From the NCBI GenBank assembly GCA_947034895.1, contig OX344763.1, positions 64,127,093 to 64,191,092 on the forward strand: DNA of 64,000 bases, given 5' to 3'. The notes under the pieces are model-generated. The model made no database searches, was not told the DNA's origin, and was given only the letters and a program-made list of their open reading frames with translations. This stretch comes from Rhytidiadelphus loreus. Its lineage: Eukaryota; Streptophyta; Bryopsida; Hypnales; Hylocomiaceae. The translations under genes and the position numbers were made by a program. Below, piece after piece: positions 25,464 through 37,604 of this stretch (the first letter of the stretch is position 1; every line of letters starts with the position of its first letter).

Positions 25464-27399
25464 TTATTTTAGAAACAAAAATTCGAAGCAAGAAGCAGGC
25501 ATGTCTTCTTTTGTCTTAGAATACATAAAGTCATGAAATTCACGTCGGAAACAAATGGGAAACCTGTTGTAGAAGTTGCAATTATTGGTGCACACAAGAA
25601 TCCAAAGAAATATGCTATTGGTAGTCAATTGCAATGACCTTATTTTAGAAACAAAAATTCGAAGCAAGAAGCAGGCCTGTCCTTTTTTTCCTTAGAATAC
25701 ATAAAGTCATGAAATTCACGTCGGAAACAAATGGGAAACCTGTTGTAGAAGTTGCAATTATTGGTGCACACAAGAATCCAAAAAAATATGCTATTGGTGG
25801 TCACTTGCAATGACCTTATTTTAGAAACAAAAATTCGAAGCAAGAAGCAGGCCTGTCCTTTTTTGTCTTAGAATACATAGAGTCATGAAATTCACGTCGG
25901 AAACAAATGGGAAACCTGTTGTAGAAGTTGCAATTATTGGTGCACACAAGAATCCAAAAAAATATGCTATTGGTAGTCAATTGCAATGACCTTATTTTAG
26001 AAACAAAAATTCGAAGCAAGAAGCAGGCATGTCTTCTTTTGTCTTAGAATACATAAAGTCATGAAATTCACGTCGGAAACAAATGGGAAACCTATTGTAG
26101 ATGTTGCAATTATTGGTGCACACAAGAATCCAAAAAAATATGCTATTGGTGGTCAATTGCAATGACCTTATTTTAGAAACAAAAATTCGAAGCAAGAAGC
26201 AGGCGTGTCCTTTTTTGTCTTAGAATACATAAAGTCATGAAATTCACGTCGGAAACAAATGGGAAACCTGTTGTAGAAGTTGCAATTATTGGTGCACACA
26301 AGAATCCAAAAAAATATGCTATTGGTGGTCACTTGCAATGACCTTATTTTAGAAACAAAAATTCGAAGCAAGAAGCAGGCATGTCGTCTTTTGTCCAAAA
26401 AACTATAACGTCCTGAAATTCATGTCGGAAACAAATGGGAAACCTGTTGTAGAAGTTGCAATTATTGGTGCACACAAGAATCCAAAAAAATATGCTATTG
26501 GTGGTCACTTGCAATGACCTTATTTTAGAAACAAAAATTCGAAGCAAGAAGCAGGCATGTCGTCTTTTGTCCAAAAAACTATAACGTCCTGAAATTCATG
26601 TCGGAAACAAATGGGAAACCTGTTGTAGAAGTTGCAATTATTGGTGCACACAAGAATCCAAAAAAATATGCTATTGGTGGTCACTTGCAATGACCTTATT
26701 TTAGAAACAAAAATTCGAAGCAAGAAGCAGGCATGTCGTCTTTTGTCCAAAGAAATATAACGTCCTGAAATTCACGTCGGAAACATATGGGAAACCTGTT
26801 GTAGAAGTTGCAATTATTGGTGCACACAAGAATCCAAAAAAATATGCTATTGGTGGTCACTTGCAATGACCTTATTTTAGAAACAAAAATTCGAAGCAAG
26901 AAGCAGGCGTGTCCTTTTTTGTCTTAGAATACATAAAGTCATGAAATTCACGTCGGAAACAAATGGGAAACCTGTTGTAGAAGTTGCAATTATTGGTGCA
27001 CACAAGAATCCAAAAAAATATGCTATTGGTGGTCACTTGCAATGACCTTATTTTAGAAACAAAAATTCGAAGCAAGAAGCAGGCATGTCGTCTTTTGTCC
27101 AAAAAACTATAACGTCCTGAAATTCATGTCAGAAACAAATGGGAAACCTGTTGTAGAAGTTGCAATTATTGGTGCACACAAGAATCCAAAAAAATATGCT
27201 ATTGGTGGTCACTTGCAATGACCTTATTTTAGAAACAAAAATTCGAAGCAAGAAGCAGGCATGTCGTCTTTTGTCCAAAGAAATATAACGTCCTGAAATT
27301 CACGTCGGAAACAAATGGGAAACCTGTTGTAGAAGTTGCAATTATTGGTGCACACAAGAATCCAAAAAAATATGCTATTGGTGGTCACTTGCAATGACC
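25464..27399 (+). repeat. 11-mer HOR (1936 bp), copy 2
   Basis: This is collinear with 23528-25463 over all eleven units. Copy 2 has private changes: AAACATATGGG near 26783 instead of AAACAAATGGG, and CATGTCAGAAAC near 27126 instead of CATGTCGGAAAC. A third copy starts with a D and an E unit at 27400-27756 and then switches to another block. Confidence 0.92.
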
Positions 27400-28982
27400 T
27401 TATTTTAGAAACAAAAATTCGAAGCAAGAAGCAGGCATGTCTTCTTTTGTCTTAGAATACATAAAGTCATGAAATTCACGTCGGAAACAAATGGGAAACC
27501 TGTTGTAGAAGTTGCAATTATTGGTGCACACAAGAATCCAAAGAAATATGCTATTGGTAGTCAATTGCAATGACCTTATTTTAGAAACAAAAATTCGAAG
27601 CAAGAAGCAGGCCTTTCCTTTTTTTCCTTAGAATACATAAAGTCATGAAATTCACGTCGGAAACAAATGGGAAACCTGTTGTAGAAGTTGCAATTATTGG
27701 TGCACACAAGAATCCAAAAAAATATGCTATTGGTGGTCACTTGCAATGACCTTATTTTAGAAACAAAAATTCGAAGCAAGAAGCAGGCATGTCGTCTTTT
27801 GTCCAAAAACTATAACGTCCTGAAATTCATGTCGGAAACAAATGGGAAACCTGTTGTAGAAGTTGCAATTATTGGTGCACACAAGAATCCAAAAAAATAT
27901 GCTATTGGTGGTCACTTGCAATGACCTTATTTTAGAAACAAAAATTCGAAGCAAGAAGTAGGCCTGTCCTTTTTTGTCTTAGATTACATAGAGTCATGAA
28001 ATTCACGTCGGAAACAAATGGGAAACCTGTTGTAGAAGTTGCAATTATTGGTGCACACAAGAATCCAAAAAAATATGCTATTGGTGGTCACTTGCAATGA
28101 CCTTATTTTAGAAACAAAAATTCGAAGCAAGAAGTAGGCCTGTCCTTTTTTGTCTTAGAATACATAGAGTCATGAAATTCACGTCGGAAACAAATGGGAA
28201 ACCTGTTGTAGAAGTTGCAATTATTGGTGCACACAAGAATCCAAAAAAATATACTATTGGTGGTCAATTGCAATGACCTTATTTTAGAAACAAAAACTCG
28301 AAGCAACAAGTAGGCATGTCCTTTTTTGTCTTAGAAAATAGAAAGTCATGAATTTCACATCCCAAACAAATGAGAAACCTGTTGTAGAAGTTGCAATTAC
28401 TTTTGCACACAAGAATCCAAAAAAATATGCTATTGGTAGTCAATTGCAATGACCATATTTTAGAAACAAAAATTCGAAGCAAGAAGCAGGCCTGTCCTTT
28501 TTTGTCTTAGAATACATAAAGTCATGAAATTCACGTCGGAAACAAATGGGAAACCTGTTGTAGAACTTGCAATTATTGGTGCATACAAGAATCCAAAAAA
28601 ATATGCTATTGGTAGTCAATTGCAATGACCTTATTTTAGAAACAAAAATTCGAAGCAAGAAGCAGGCATGTCTTCTTTTGGCTTAGAATACATAAAGTCA
28701 TGAAATTCACGTCGGAAACAAATGGGAAACCTGTTGTAGAAGTTGCAATTATTGGTGCACACAAGAATCCAAAAAAATATGCTATTGGTGGTCACTTGCA
28801 ATGACCTTATTTTAGAAACAAAAATTCGAAGCAAGAAGCAGGCATGTCGTCTTTTGTCCAAAGAAATATAACGTCCTGAAATTCACGTCGGAAACAAATG
28901 GGAAACCTGTTGTAGAAGTTGCAATTATTGGTGCACACAAGAATCCAAAAAAATATGCTATTGGTGGTCACTTGCAATGACC
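27400..28982 (+). repeat. 9-mer HOR (1583 bp), copy 1
   Basis: Nine units, one of them 175 bp. Markers: GCCTTTCC in the E unit at 27611, AGATTACATAG in an F unit at 27981, a G unit at 28279, GCATACAAG at 28581 and TTTTGGCTTAG near 28677. The block ends with an H unit (28807), before the D unit that opens copy 2. Confidence 0.88.
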
Positions 28983-30741
28983 TTATTTTAGAAACAAAAA
29001 TTCGAAGCAAGAAGCAGGCATGTCTTCTTTTGTCTTAGAATACATAAAGTCATGAAATTCACGTCGGAAACAAATGGGAAACCTGTTGTAGAAGTTGCAA
29101 TTATTGGTGCACACAAGAATCCAAAGAAATATGCTATTGGTAGTCAATTGCAATGACCTTATTTTAGAAACAAAAATTCGAAGCAAGAAGCAGGCCTTTC
29201 CTTTTTTTCCTTAGAATACATAAAGTCATGAAATTCACGTCGGAAACAAATGGGAAACCTGTTGTAGAAGTTGCAATTATTGGTGCACACAAGAATCCAA
29301 AAAAATATGCTATTGGTGGTCACTTGCAATGACCTTATTTTAGAAACAAAAATTCGAAGCAAGAAGCAGGCATGTCGTCTTTTGTCCAAAAACTATAACG
29401 TCCTGAAATTCATGTCGGAAACAAATGGGAAACCTGTTGTAGAAGTTGCAATTATTGGTGCACACAAGAATCCAAAAAAATATGCTATTGGTGGTCACTT
29501 GCAATGACCTTATTTTAGAAACAAAAATTCGAAGCAAGAAGCAGGCATGTCTTCTTTTGTCTTAGAATACATAAAGTCATGAAATTCACGTCGGAAACAA
29601 ATGGGAAACCTATTGTAGAAGTTGCAATTATTGGTGCACACAAGAATCCAAAAAAATATGCTATTGGTGGTCACTTGCAATGACCTTATTTTAGAAACAA
29701 AAATTCGAAGCAAGAAGTAGGCCTGTCCTTTTTTGTCTTAGATTACATAGAGTCATGAAATTCACGTCGGAAACAAATGGGAAACCTGTTGTAGAAGTTG
29801 CAATTATTGGTGCACACAAGAATCCAAAAAAATATGCTATTGGTGGTCACTTGCAATGACCTTATTTTAGAAACAAAAATTCGAAGCAAGAAGTAGGCCT
29901 GTCCTTTTTTGTCTTAGAATACATAGAGTCATGAAATTCACGTCGGAAACAAATGGGAAACCTGTTGTAGAAGTTGCAATTATTGGTGCACACAAGAATC
30001 CAAAAAAATATACTATTGGTGGTCAATTGCAATGACCTTATTTTAGAAACAAAAACTCGAAGCAACAAGTAGGCATGTCCTTTTTTGTCTTAGAAAATAG
30101 AAAGTCATGAATTTCACATCCCAAACAAATGAGAAACCTGTTGTAGAAGTTGCAATTACTTTTGCACACAAGAATCCAAAAAAATATGCTATTGGTAGTC
30201 AATTGCAATGACCATATTTTAGAAACAAAAATTCGAAGCAAGAAGCAGGCCTGTCCTTTTTTGTCTTAGAATACATAAAGTCATGAAATTCACGTCGGAA
30301 ACAAATGGGAAACCTGTTGTAGAACTTGCAATTATTGGTGCATACAAGAATCCAAAAAAATATGCTATTGGTAGTCAATTGCAATGACCTTATTTTAGAA
30401 ACAAAAATTCGAAGCAAGAAGCAGGCATGTCTTCTTTTGGCTTAGAATACATAAAGTCATGAAATTCACGTCGGAAACAAATGGGAAACCTGTTGTAGAA
30501 GTTGCAATTATTGGTGCACACAAGAATCCAAAAAAATATGCTATTGGTGGTCACTTGCAATGACCTTATTTTAGAAACAAAAATTCGAAGCAAGAAGCAG
30601 GCATGTCGTCTTTTGTCCAAAGAAATATAACGTCCTGAAATTCACGTCGGAAACAAATGGGAAACCTGTTGTAGAAGTTGCAATTATTGGTGCACACAAG
30701 AATCCAAAAAAATATGCTATTGGTGGTCACTTGCAATGACC
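28983..30741 (+). repeat. 10-mer version of the preceding HOR (1759 bp)
   Basis: The same markers recur. GCCTTTCC at 29194 is 1583 bases after copy 1, but GATTACATAG at 29741 and GCATACAAG at 30340 are 1759 bases after theirs. The extra 176 bases are one D-like unit (29510-29685, with CCTATTGTAG) inserted after the 5-A unit. The copy therefore gained one whole monomer, or copy 1 lost one. Confidence 0.9.
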
Positions 30742-31268
30742 TTATTTTAGAAACAAAAATTCGAAGCAAGAAGCAGGCATGTCGTCTTTTGTCCAAAAAC
30801 TATAACGTCCTGAAATTCATGTCGGAAACAAATGGGAAACCTGTTGTAGAAGTTGCAATTATTGGTGCACACAAGAATCCAAAAAAATATGCTATTGGTA
30901 GTCAATTGCAATGACCTTATTTTAGAAACAAAAATTCGAAGCAAGAAGCAGGCATGTCTTCTTTTGTCTTAGAATACATAAAGTCATGAAATTCACGTCG
31001 GAAACAAATGGGAAACCTGTTGTAGAAGTTGCAATTATTGGTGCACACAAGAATCCAAAAAAATATGCTATTGGTGGTCACTTGCAATGACCTTATTTTA
31101 GAAACAAAAATTCGAAGCAAGAAGCAGGCGTGTCTTCTTTTGTCTTAGAATACATAAAGTCATGAAATTCACGTCGGAAACAAATGGGAAACCTATTGTA
31201 GAAGTTGCAATTATTGGTGCACACAAGAATCCAAAAAAATATGCTATTGGTGGTCAATTGCAATGACC

Positions 31269-32704
31269 TTATTTTAGAAACAAAAACTCGAAGCAACAAG
31301 TAGGCATGTCCTTTTTTGTCTTAGAAAATATAAAGTCATGAATTTCACATCCCAAACAAATGAGAAACCTGTTGTAGAAGTTGCAATTATTGGTGCACAC
31401 AAGAATCCAAAAAAATATGCTATTGGTGGTCACTTGCAATGACCTTATTTTAAAAACAAAAATTCGAAGCAAGAAGCAGGCATGTCGTCTTTTGTCCAAA
31501 AAAATATAAAGTCATGAAATTCACGTCGCAAACAAATGGGAGACTTGTTGTACAGGTTGCAATTATTGGTGCACACAAGAATCCAAAAAGATATGCTCTT
31601 GGTGGTCAATTGCAATGACCTTATTTTAGAAACAAAAATTCGAAGCAAGAAGCAGGCATGACGTCTTTTGTCTTAGAAAATATAAAGTCATGAAATTCAC
31701 GTCGGAAACAAATGGGAAACCTGTTGTAGAAGTTGCAATTACTTTTGCACACAAGAATCCAAAAAAATATGCTATTGGTAGTCAATTGCAATGACCTTAT
31801 TTTAGAAACAAAAATTCGAAGCAAGAAGCAGGCATGTCTTCTTTTGTCTTAGAATACATAAAGTCATGAAATTCACGTCGGAAACAAATGGGAAACCTAT
31901 TGTAGAAGTTGCAATTATTGGTGCACACAAGAATCCAAAAAAATATGCTATTGGTGGTCAATTGCAATGACCTTATTTTAGAAACAAAAATTCGAAGCAA
32001 GAAGCAGGCGTGTCCTTTTTTGTCTTAGAATACATAAAGTCATGAAATTCACGTCGGAAACAAATGGGAAACCTGTTGTAGAAGTTGCAATTATTGGTGC
32101 ACACAAGAATCCAAAAAAATATGCTATTGGTGGTCACTTGCAATGACCTTATTTTAGAAACAAAAATTCGAAGCAAGAAGCAGGCATGTCGTCTTTTGTC
32201 CAAAGAAATATAAAGTCATGAAATTCACGTCGGAAACAAATGGGAAACCTGTTGTAGAAGTTGCAATTATTGGTGCACACAAGAATCCAAAAAAATATGC
32301 TATTGGTGGTCACTTGCAATGACCTTATTTTAGAAACAAAAATTCGAAGCGAGAAGCAGACATGTCCTTTTTTGTTTTAGAGAAAATAACGTCCTGAAAT
32401 TCACGTCGGAAACAAATGGGAAACCTGTTGTAGAAGTTGCAATTATTGGTGCACACAAGAATCCAAAAAAATATGCTATTGGTGGTCACTTGCAATGACC
32501 TTATTTTAGAAACAAAAACTCGAAGCAACAAGTAGGCATGTCCTTTTTTGTCTTAGAAAATAGAAAGTCATGAATTTCACATCCCAAACAAATGAGAAAC
32601 CTGTTGTAGAAGTTGCAATTATTGGTGCACACAAGAATCCAAAAAAATATGCTATTGGTGGTCACTTGCAATGACCTTATTTTAGAAACAAAAATTCGAA
32701 GCAA
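31269..32704 (+). repeat. Zone of recombinant G-type monomers
   Basis: Units at 31269 and 32501 carry the G-type left part (AAAAACTCGAAGCAACAAGTAGGC, CACATCCCAAACAAATGAG) but the ordinary right part ATTATTGGTGCAC. A neighbouring unit has the reverse combination: an ordinary CACGTCGGAAACAAATGGG left part with the G-type ATTACTTTTGCAC at 31738-31750. Nearby units have further unique features: CATGACGTC near 31658, GCGAGAAGCAGACATG near 32349 and TTTTAGAGAAAATAACG near 32375. The reciprocal forms are best explained by crossover or gene conversion within the monomer. Confidence 0.8.
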
Positions 32705-33028
32705 GAAGCAGACATGTCCTTTTTTGTCTTAGAAAATAAAAAGTCATGAAATTCACGTCGGAAACAAATGGGAAACCTGTTGTAGAAGTTGCAATTATTG
32801 GTGCACACAAGAATCCAAAAAAATATGCTATTGGTGGTCACTTGCAATGACCTTATTTTAGAAACAAAAATTCGAAGCAAGAAGCAGGCATGTCGTCTTT
32901 TATCCAAAAAACTATAACGTCCTGAAATTCATGTCGGAAACAAATGGGAAACCTGTTGTAGAAGTTGCAATTATTGGTGCACACAAGAATCCAAAAAAAT
33001 ATGCTATTGGTGGTCACTTGCAATGACC

Positions 33029-35316
33029 TTATTTTAGAAACAAAAATTCGAAGCAAGAAGCAGGCATGTCGTCTTTTGTCCAAAAAAATATAAAGTCATG
33101 AAATTCACGTCGGAAACAAATGGGAGACCTGTTGTACAAGTTGCAATTATTCGTGCACACAAGAATCCAAAAAAATATGCTATTGGTGGTCACTTGCAAT
33201 GACCTTATTTTAGAAACAAAAATTCGAAGCAAGAAGCAGGTCTGTACTTTTTTGTCTTAGAATACATAATGTCATGAAATTCACGTCGGAAACAAATGGG
33301 AAACCTGTTGTACAAGTTGCAATTATTGGTGCACACAAGAATCCAAAAAGATATGCTATTGGTAGTCACTTGCAATGACCTTATATTAGAAACAAAAATT
33401 CGAAGCAAGAAGCAGGCATGTCGTCTTTTGTCCAAAGAAATATAACGTCCTGAAATTCACGTCGGAAACAAATGGGAAACCTGTTGTAGAAGTTGCAATT
33501 ATTGGTGCACACAAGAATCCAAAAAAATATGCTATTGGTGGTCAATTGCAATGACCTTATATTAGAAACAAAAATTCGAAGCAAGAAGCAGGCGTGTCCT
33601 TTTTTGTCTTAGAATACATAAAGTCATGAAATTCACGTCGGAAACAAATGGGAAACCTATTGTAGAAGTTGCAATTATTGGTGCACACAAGAATCCAAAA
33701 AAATATGCTATTGGTAGTCAATTGCAATGACCTTATTTTAGAAACAAAAATTCGAAGCAAGAAGCAGGCATGTCCTTTTTTTCCTTAGAATACATAAAGT
33801 CATGAAATTCACGTCCGAAACAAATGGGAAACCTGTTGTACAAGTTGCAATTATTGGTGCACACAAGAATCCAAAAAAATATGCTATTGGTAGTAAATTG
33901 CAATGACCTTATTTTAGAAACAAAAATTCGAAGCAAGAAGCAGGCATGTCTTCTTTTGTCTTAGAATACATAAAGTCATGAAATTCACGTCGGAAACAAA
34001 TGGGAAACCTGTTGTAGAAGTTGCAATTATTGGTGCACACAAGAATCCAAAAAAATATGCTATTGGTAGTCAATTGCAATGACCTTATTTTAGAAACAAA
34101 AATTCGAAGCAAGAAGCAGGCCTGTCTTCTTTTGTCTTAGAATACATAAAGTCATGAAATTCACGTCGGAAACAAATGGGAAACCTGTTGTACAAGTTGC
34201 AATTATTGGTGCACACAAGAATCCAAAAAAATATGCTATTGGTAGTCAATTGCAATGACCTTATTTTAGAAACAAAAATTCGAAGCAAGAAGCAGGCCTG
34301 TCCTTTTTTGTCTTAGAATACATAATGTCATGAAATTCACGTCGGAAACAAATGGGAAACCTGTTGTAGAAGTTGCAATTATTGGTGCACAGAAGAATCC
34401 AAAAAAATATGCTATTGGTGGTCACTTGCAATGACCTTATTTTAGAAACAAAAATTCGAAGCAAGAAGCAGGCCTGTCCTTTTTTGTCTTAGAATACATA
34501 AAGTCATGAAATTCACGTCGGAAACAAATGGGAAACCTATTGTAGAAGTTGCAATTATTGGTGCACACAAGAATCCAAAAAGATATGCTATTGGTAGTCA
34601 CTTGCAATGACCTTATATTAGAAACAAAAATTCGAAGCAAGAAGCAGGCATGTCGTCTTTTGTCCAAAGAAATATAACGTCCTGAAATTCACGTCGGAAA
34701 CAAATGGGAAACCTGTTGTAGAAGTTGCAATTATTGGTGCACACAAGAATCCAAAAAAATATGCTATTGGTAGTCAATTGCAATGACCTTATATTAGAAA
34801 CAAAAATTCGAAGCAAGAAGCAGGCGTGTCCTTTTTTGTCTTAGAATACATAAAGTCATGAAATTCACGTCGGAAACAAATGGGAAACCTATTGTAGAAG
34901 TTGCAATTATTGGTGCACACAAGAATCCAAAAAAATATGCTATTGGTGGTCACTTGCAATGACCTTATTTTAGAAGCAAAAATTCGAAGCAAGAAGAAGG
35001 CATGTCGTCTTTTGTCCAAAAAACTATAACGTCCTGAAATTCATGTCGGAAACAAATGGGAAACCTGTTGTAGAAGTTGCAATTATTGGTGCACACAAGA
35101 ATCCAAAAAAATATGCTATTGGTGGTCACTTGCAATGACCTTATTTTAGAAACAAAAATTCGAAGCAAGAAGCAGGCATGTCGTCTTTTGTCCAAAAAAA
35201 TATAAAGTCATGAAATTCACGTCGGAAACAAATGGGAGACCTGTTGTACAGGTTGCAATTATTGGTGCACACAAGAATCCAAAAAGATATGCTATTGGTG
35301 GTCAATTGCAATCACC
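33029..35316 (+). repeat. 13-mer HOR (2288 bp), copy 1
   Basis: Positional markers: CTGTACTTTTTTGTC, with GTACTT at 33244 and 35532, and GCACAGAAG at 34387 and 36675. Both pairs are 2288 bases apart (13 x 176). The block introduces the CTTATATTAGAAAC variant of the anchor, which is common from here to 47 kb, and units with GGGAGACCTG and TTGTACAAG. Confidence 0.88.
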
Positions 35317-37604
35317 TTATTTTAGAAACAAAAATTCGAAGCAAGAAGCAGGCATGTCGTCTTTTGTCCAAAAAAATATAAAGTCATGAAATTCACGTCG
35401 GAAACAAATGGGAGACCTGTTGTACAAGTTGCAATTATTCGTGCACACAAGAATCCAAAAAAATATGCTATTGGTGGTCACTTGCAATGACCTTATTTTA
35501 GAAACAAAAATTCGAAGCAAGAAGCAGGCCTGTACTTTTTTGTCTTAGAATACATAATGTCATGAAATTCACGTCGGAAACAAATGGGAAACCTGTTGTA
35601 CAAGTTGCAATTATTGGTGCACACAAGAATCCAAAAAGATATGCTATTGGTAGTCACTTGCAATGACCTTATATTAGAAACAAAAATTCGAAGCAAGAAG
35701 CAGGCATGTCGTCTTTTGTCCAAAGAAATATAACGTCCTGAAATTCACGTCGGAAACAAATGGGAAACCTGTTGTAGAAGTTGCAATTATTGGTGCACAC
35801 AAGAATCCAAAAAAATATGCTATTGGTGGTCAATTGCAATGACCTTATATTAGAAACAAAAATTCGAAGCAAGAAGCAGGCGTGTCCTTTTTTGTCTTAG
35901 AATACATAAAGTCATGAAATTCACGTCGGAAACAAATGGGAAACCTATTGTAGAAGTTGCAATTATTGGTGCACACAAGAATCCAAAAAAATATGCTATT
36001 GGTAGTCAATTGCAATGACCTTATTTTAGAAACAAAAATTCGAAGCAAGAAGCAGGCATGTCCTTTTTTTCCTTAGAATACATAAAGTCATGAAATTCAC
36101 GTCCGAAACAAATGGGAAACCTGTTGTACAAGTTGCAATTATTGGTGCACACAAGAATCCAAAAAAATATGCTATTGGTAGTCAATTGCAATGACCTTAT
36201 TTTAGAAACAAAAATTCGAAGCAAGAAGCAGGCATGTCTTCTTTTGTCTTAGAATACATAAAGTCATGAAATTCACGTCGGAAACAAATGGGAAACCTGT
36301 TGTAGAAGTTGCAATTATTGGTGCACACAAGAATCCAAAAAAATATGCTATTGGTAGTCAATTGCAATGACCTTATTTTAGAAACAAAAATTCGAAGCAA
36401 GAAGCAGGCCTGTCTTCTTTTGTCTTAGAATACATAAAGTCATGAAATTCACGTCGGAAACAAATGGGAAACCTGTTGTACAAGTTGCAATTATTGGTGC
36501 ACACAAGAATCCAAAAAAATATGCTATTGGTAGACAATTGCAATGACCTTATTTTAGAAACAAAAATTCGAAGGAAGAAGCAGGCCTGTCCTTTTTTGTC
36601 TTAGAATACATAATGTCATGAAATTCACGTCGGAAACAAATGGGAAACCTGTTGTAGAAGTTGCAATTATTGGTGCACAGAAGAATCCAAAAAAATATGC
36701 TATTGGTGGTCACTTGCAATGACCTTATTTTAGAAACAAAAATTCGAAGCAAGAAGCAGGCCTGTCCTTTTTTGTCTTAGAATACATAATGTCATGAAAT
36801 TCACGTCGGAAACAAATGGGAAACCTGTTGTAGAAGTTGCAATTATTGGTGCACACAAGAATCCAAAAAAATATGCTATTGGTGGTCACTTGCAATGACC
36901 TTATTTTAGAAACAAAAATTCGAAGCAAGAAGCAGGCCTGTCCTTTTTTGTCTTAGAATACATAAAGTCATGAAATTCACGTCGGAAACAAATGGGAAAC
37001 CTATTGTAGAAGTTGCAATTATTGGTGCACACAAGAATCCAAAAAGATATGCTATTGGTAGTCACTTGCAATGACCTTATATTAGAAACAAAAATTCGAA
37101 GCAAGAAGCAGGCCTGTCCTTTTTTGTCTTAGAATACATAATGTCATGAAATTCACGTCGGAAACAAATGGGAAACCTGTTGTAGAAGTTGCAATTATTG
37201 GTGCACACAAGAATCCAAAAAGATATGCTATTGGTAGTCACTTGCAATGACCTTATATTAGAAACAAAAATTCGAAGCAAGAAGCAGGCATGTCGTCTTT
37301 TGTCCAATGAAATATAACGTCCTGAAATTCACGTCGGAAACAAATGGGAAACCTGTTGTAGAAGTTGCAATTATTGGTGCACACAAGAATCCAAAAAAAT
37401 ATGCTATTGGTAGTCAATTGCAATGACCTTATATTAGAAGCAAAAATTCGAAGCAAGAAGCAGGCATGTCCTTTTTTGTCTTAGAATACATAAAGTCATG
37501 AAATTCACGTCGGAAACAAATGGGAGACCTGTTGTACAAGTTGCAATTATTCGTGCACACAAGAATCCAAAAAAATATGCTATTGGTGGTCACTTGCAAT
37601 GACC
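35317..37604 (+). repeat. 13-mer HOR, copy 2 with inserted monomers
   Basis: This is collinear with copy 1 for about eight units (35317-36724). After that, the equivalent of 34437 sits at 36901, an offset of 14 monomers, and the equivalent of 34613 at 37253, an offset of 15. Two single-monomer duplications have therefore expanded this copy. The inserted units are ATGTCATG types similar to their immediate neighbours. Confidence 0.78.
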
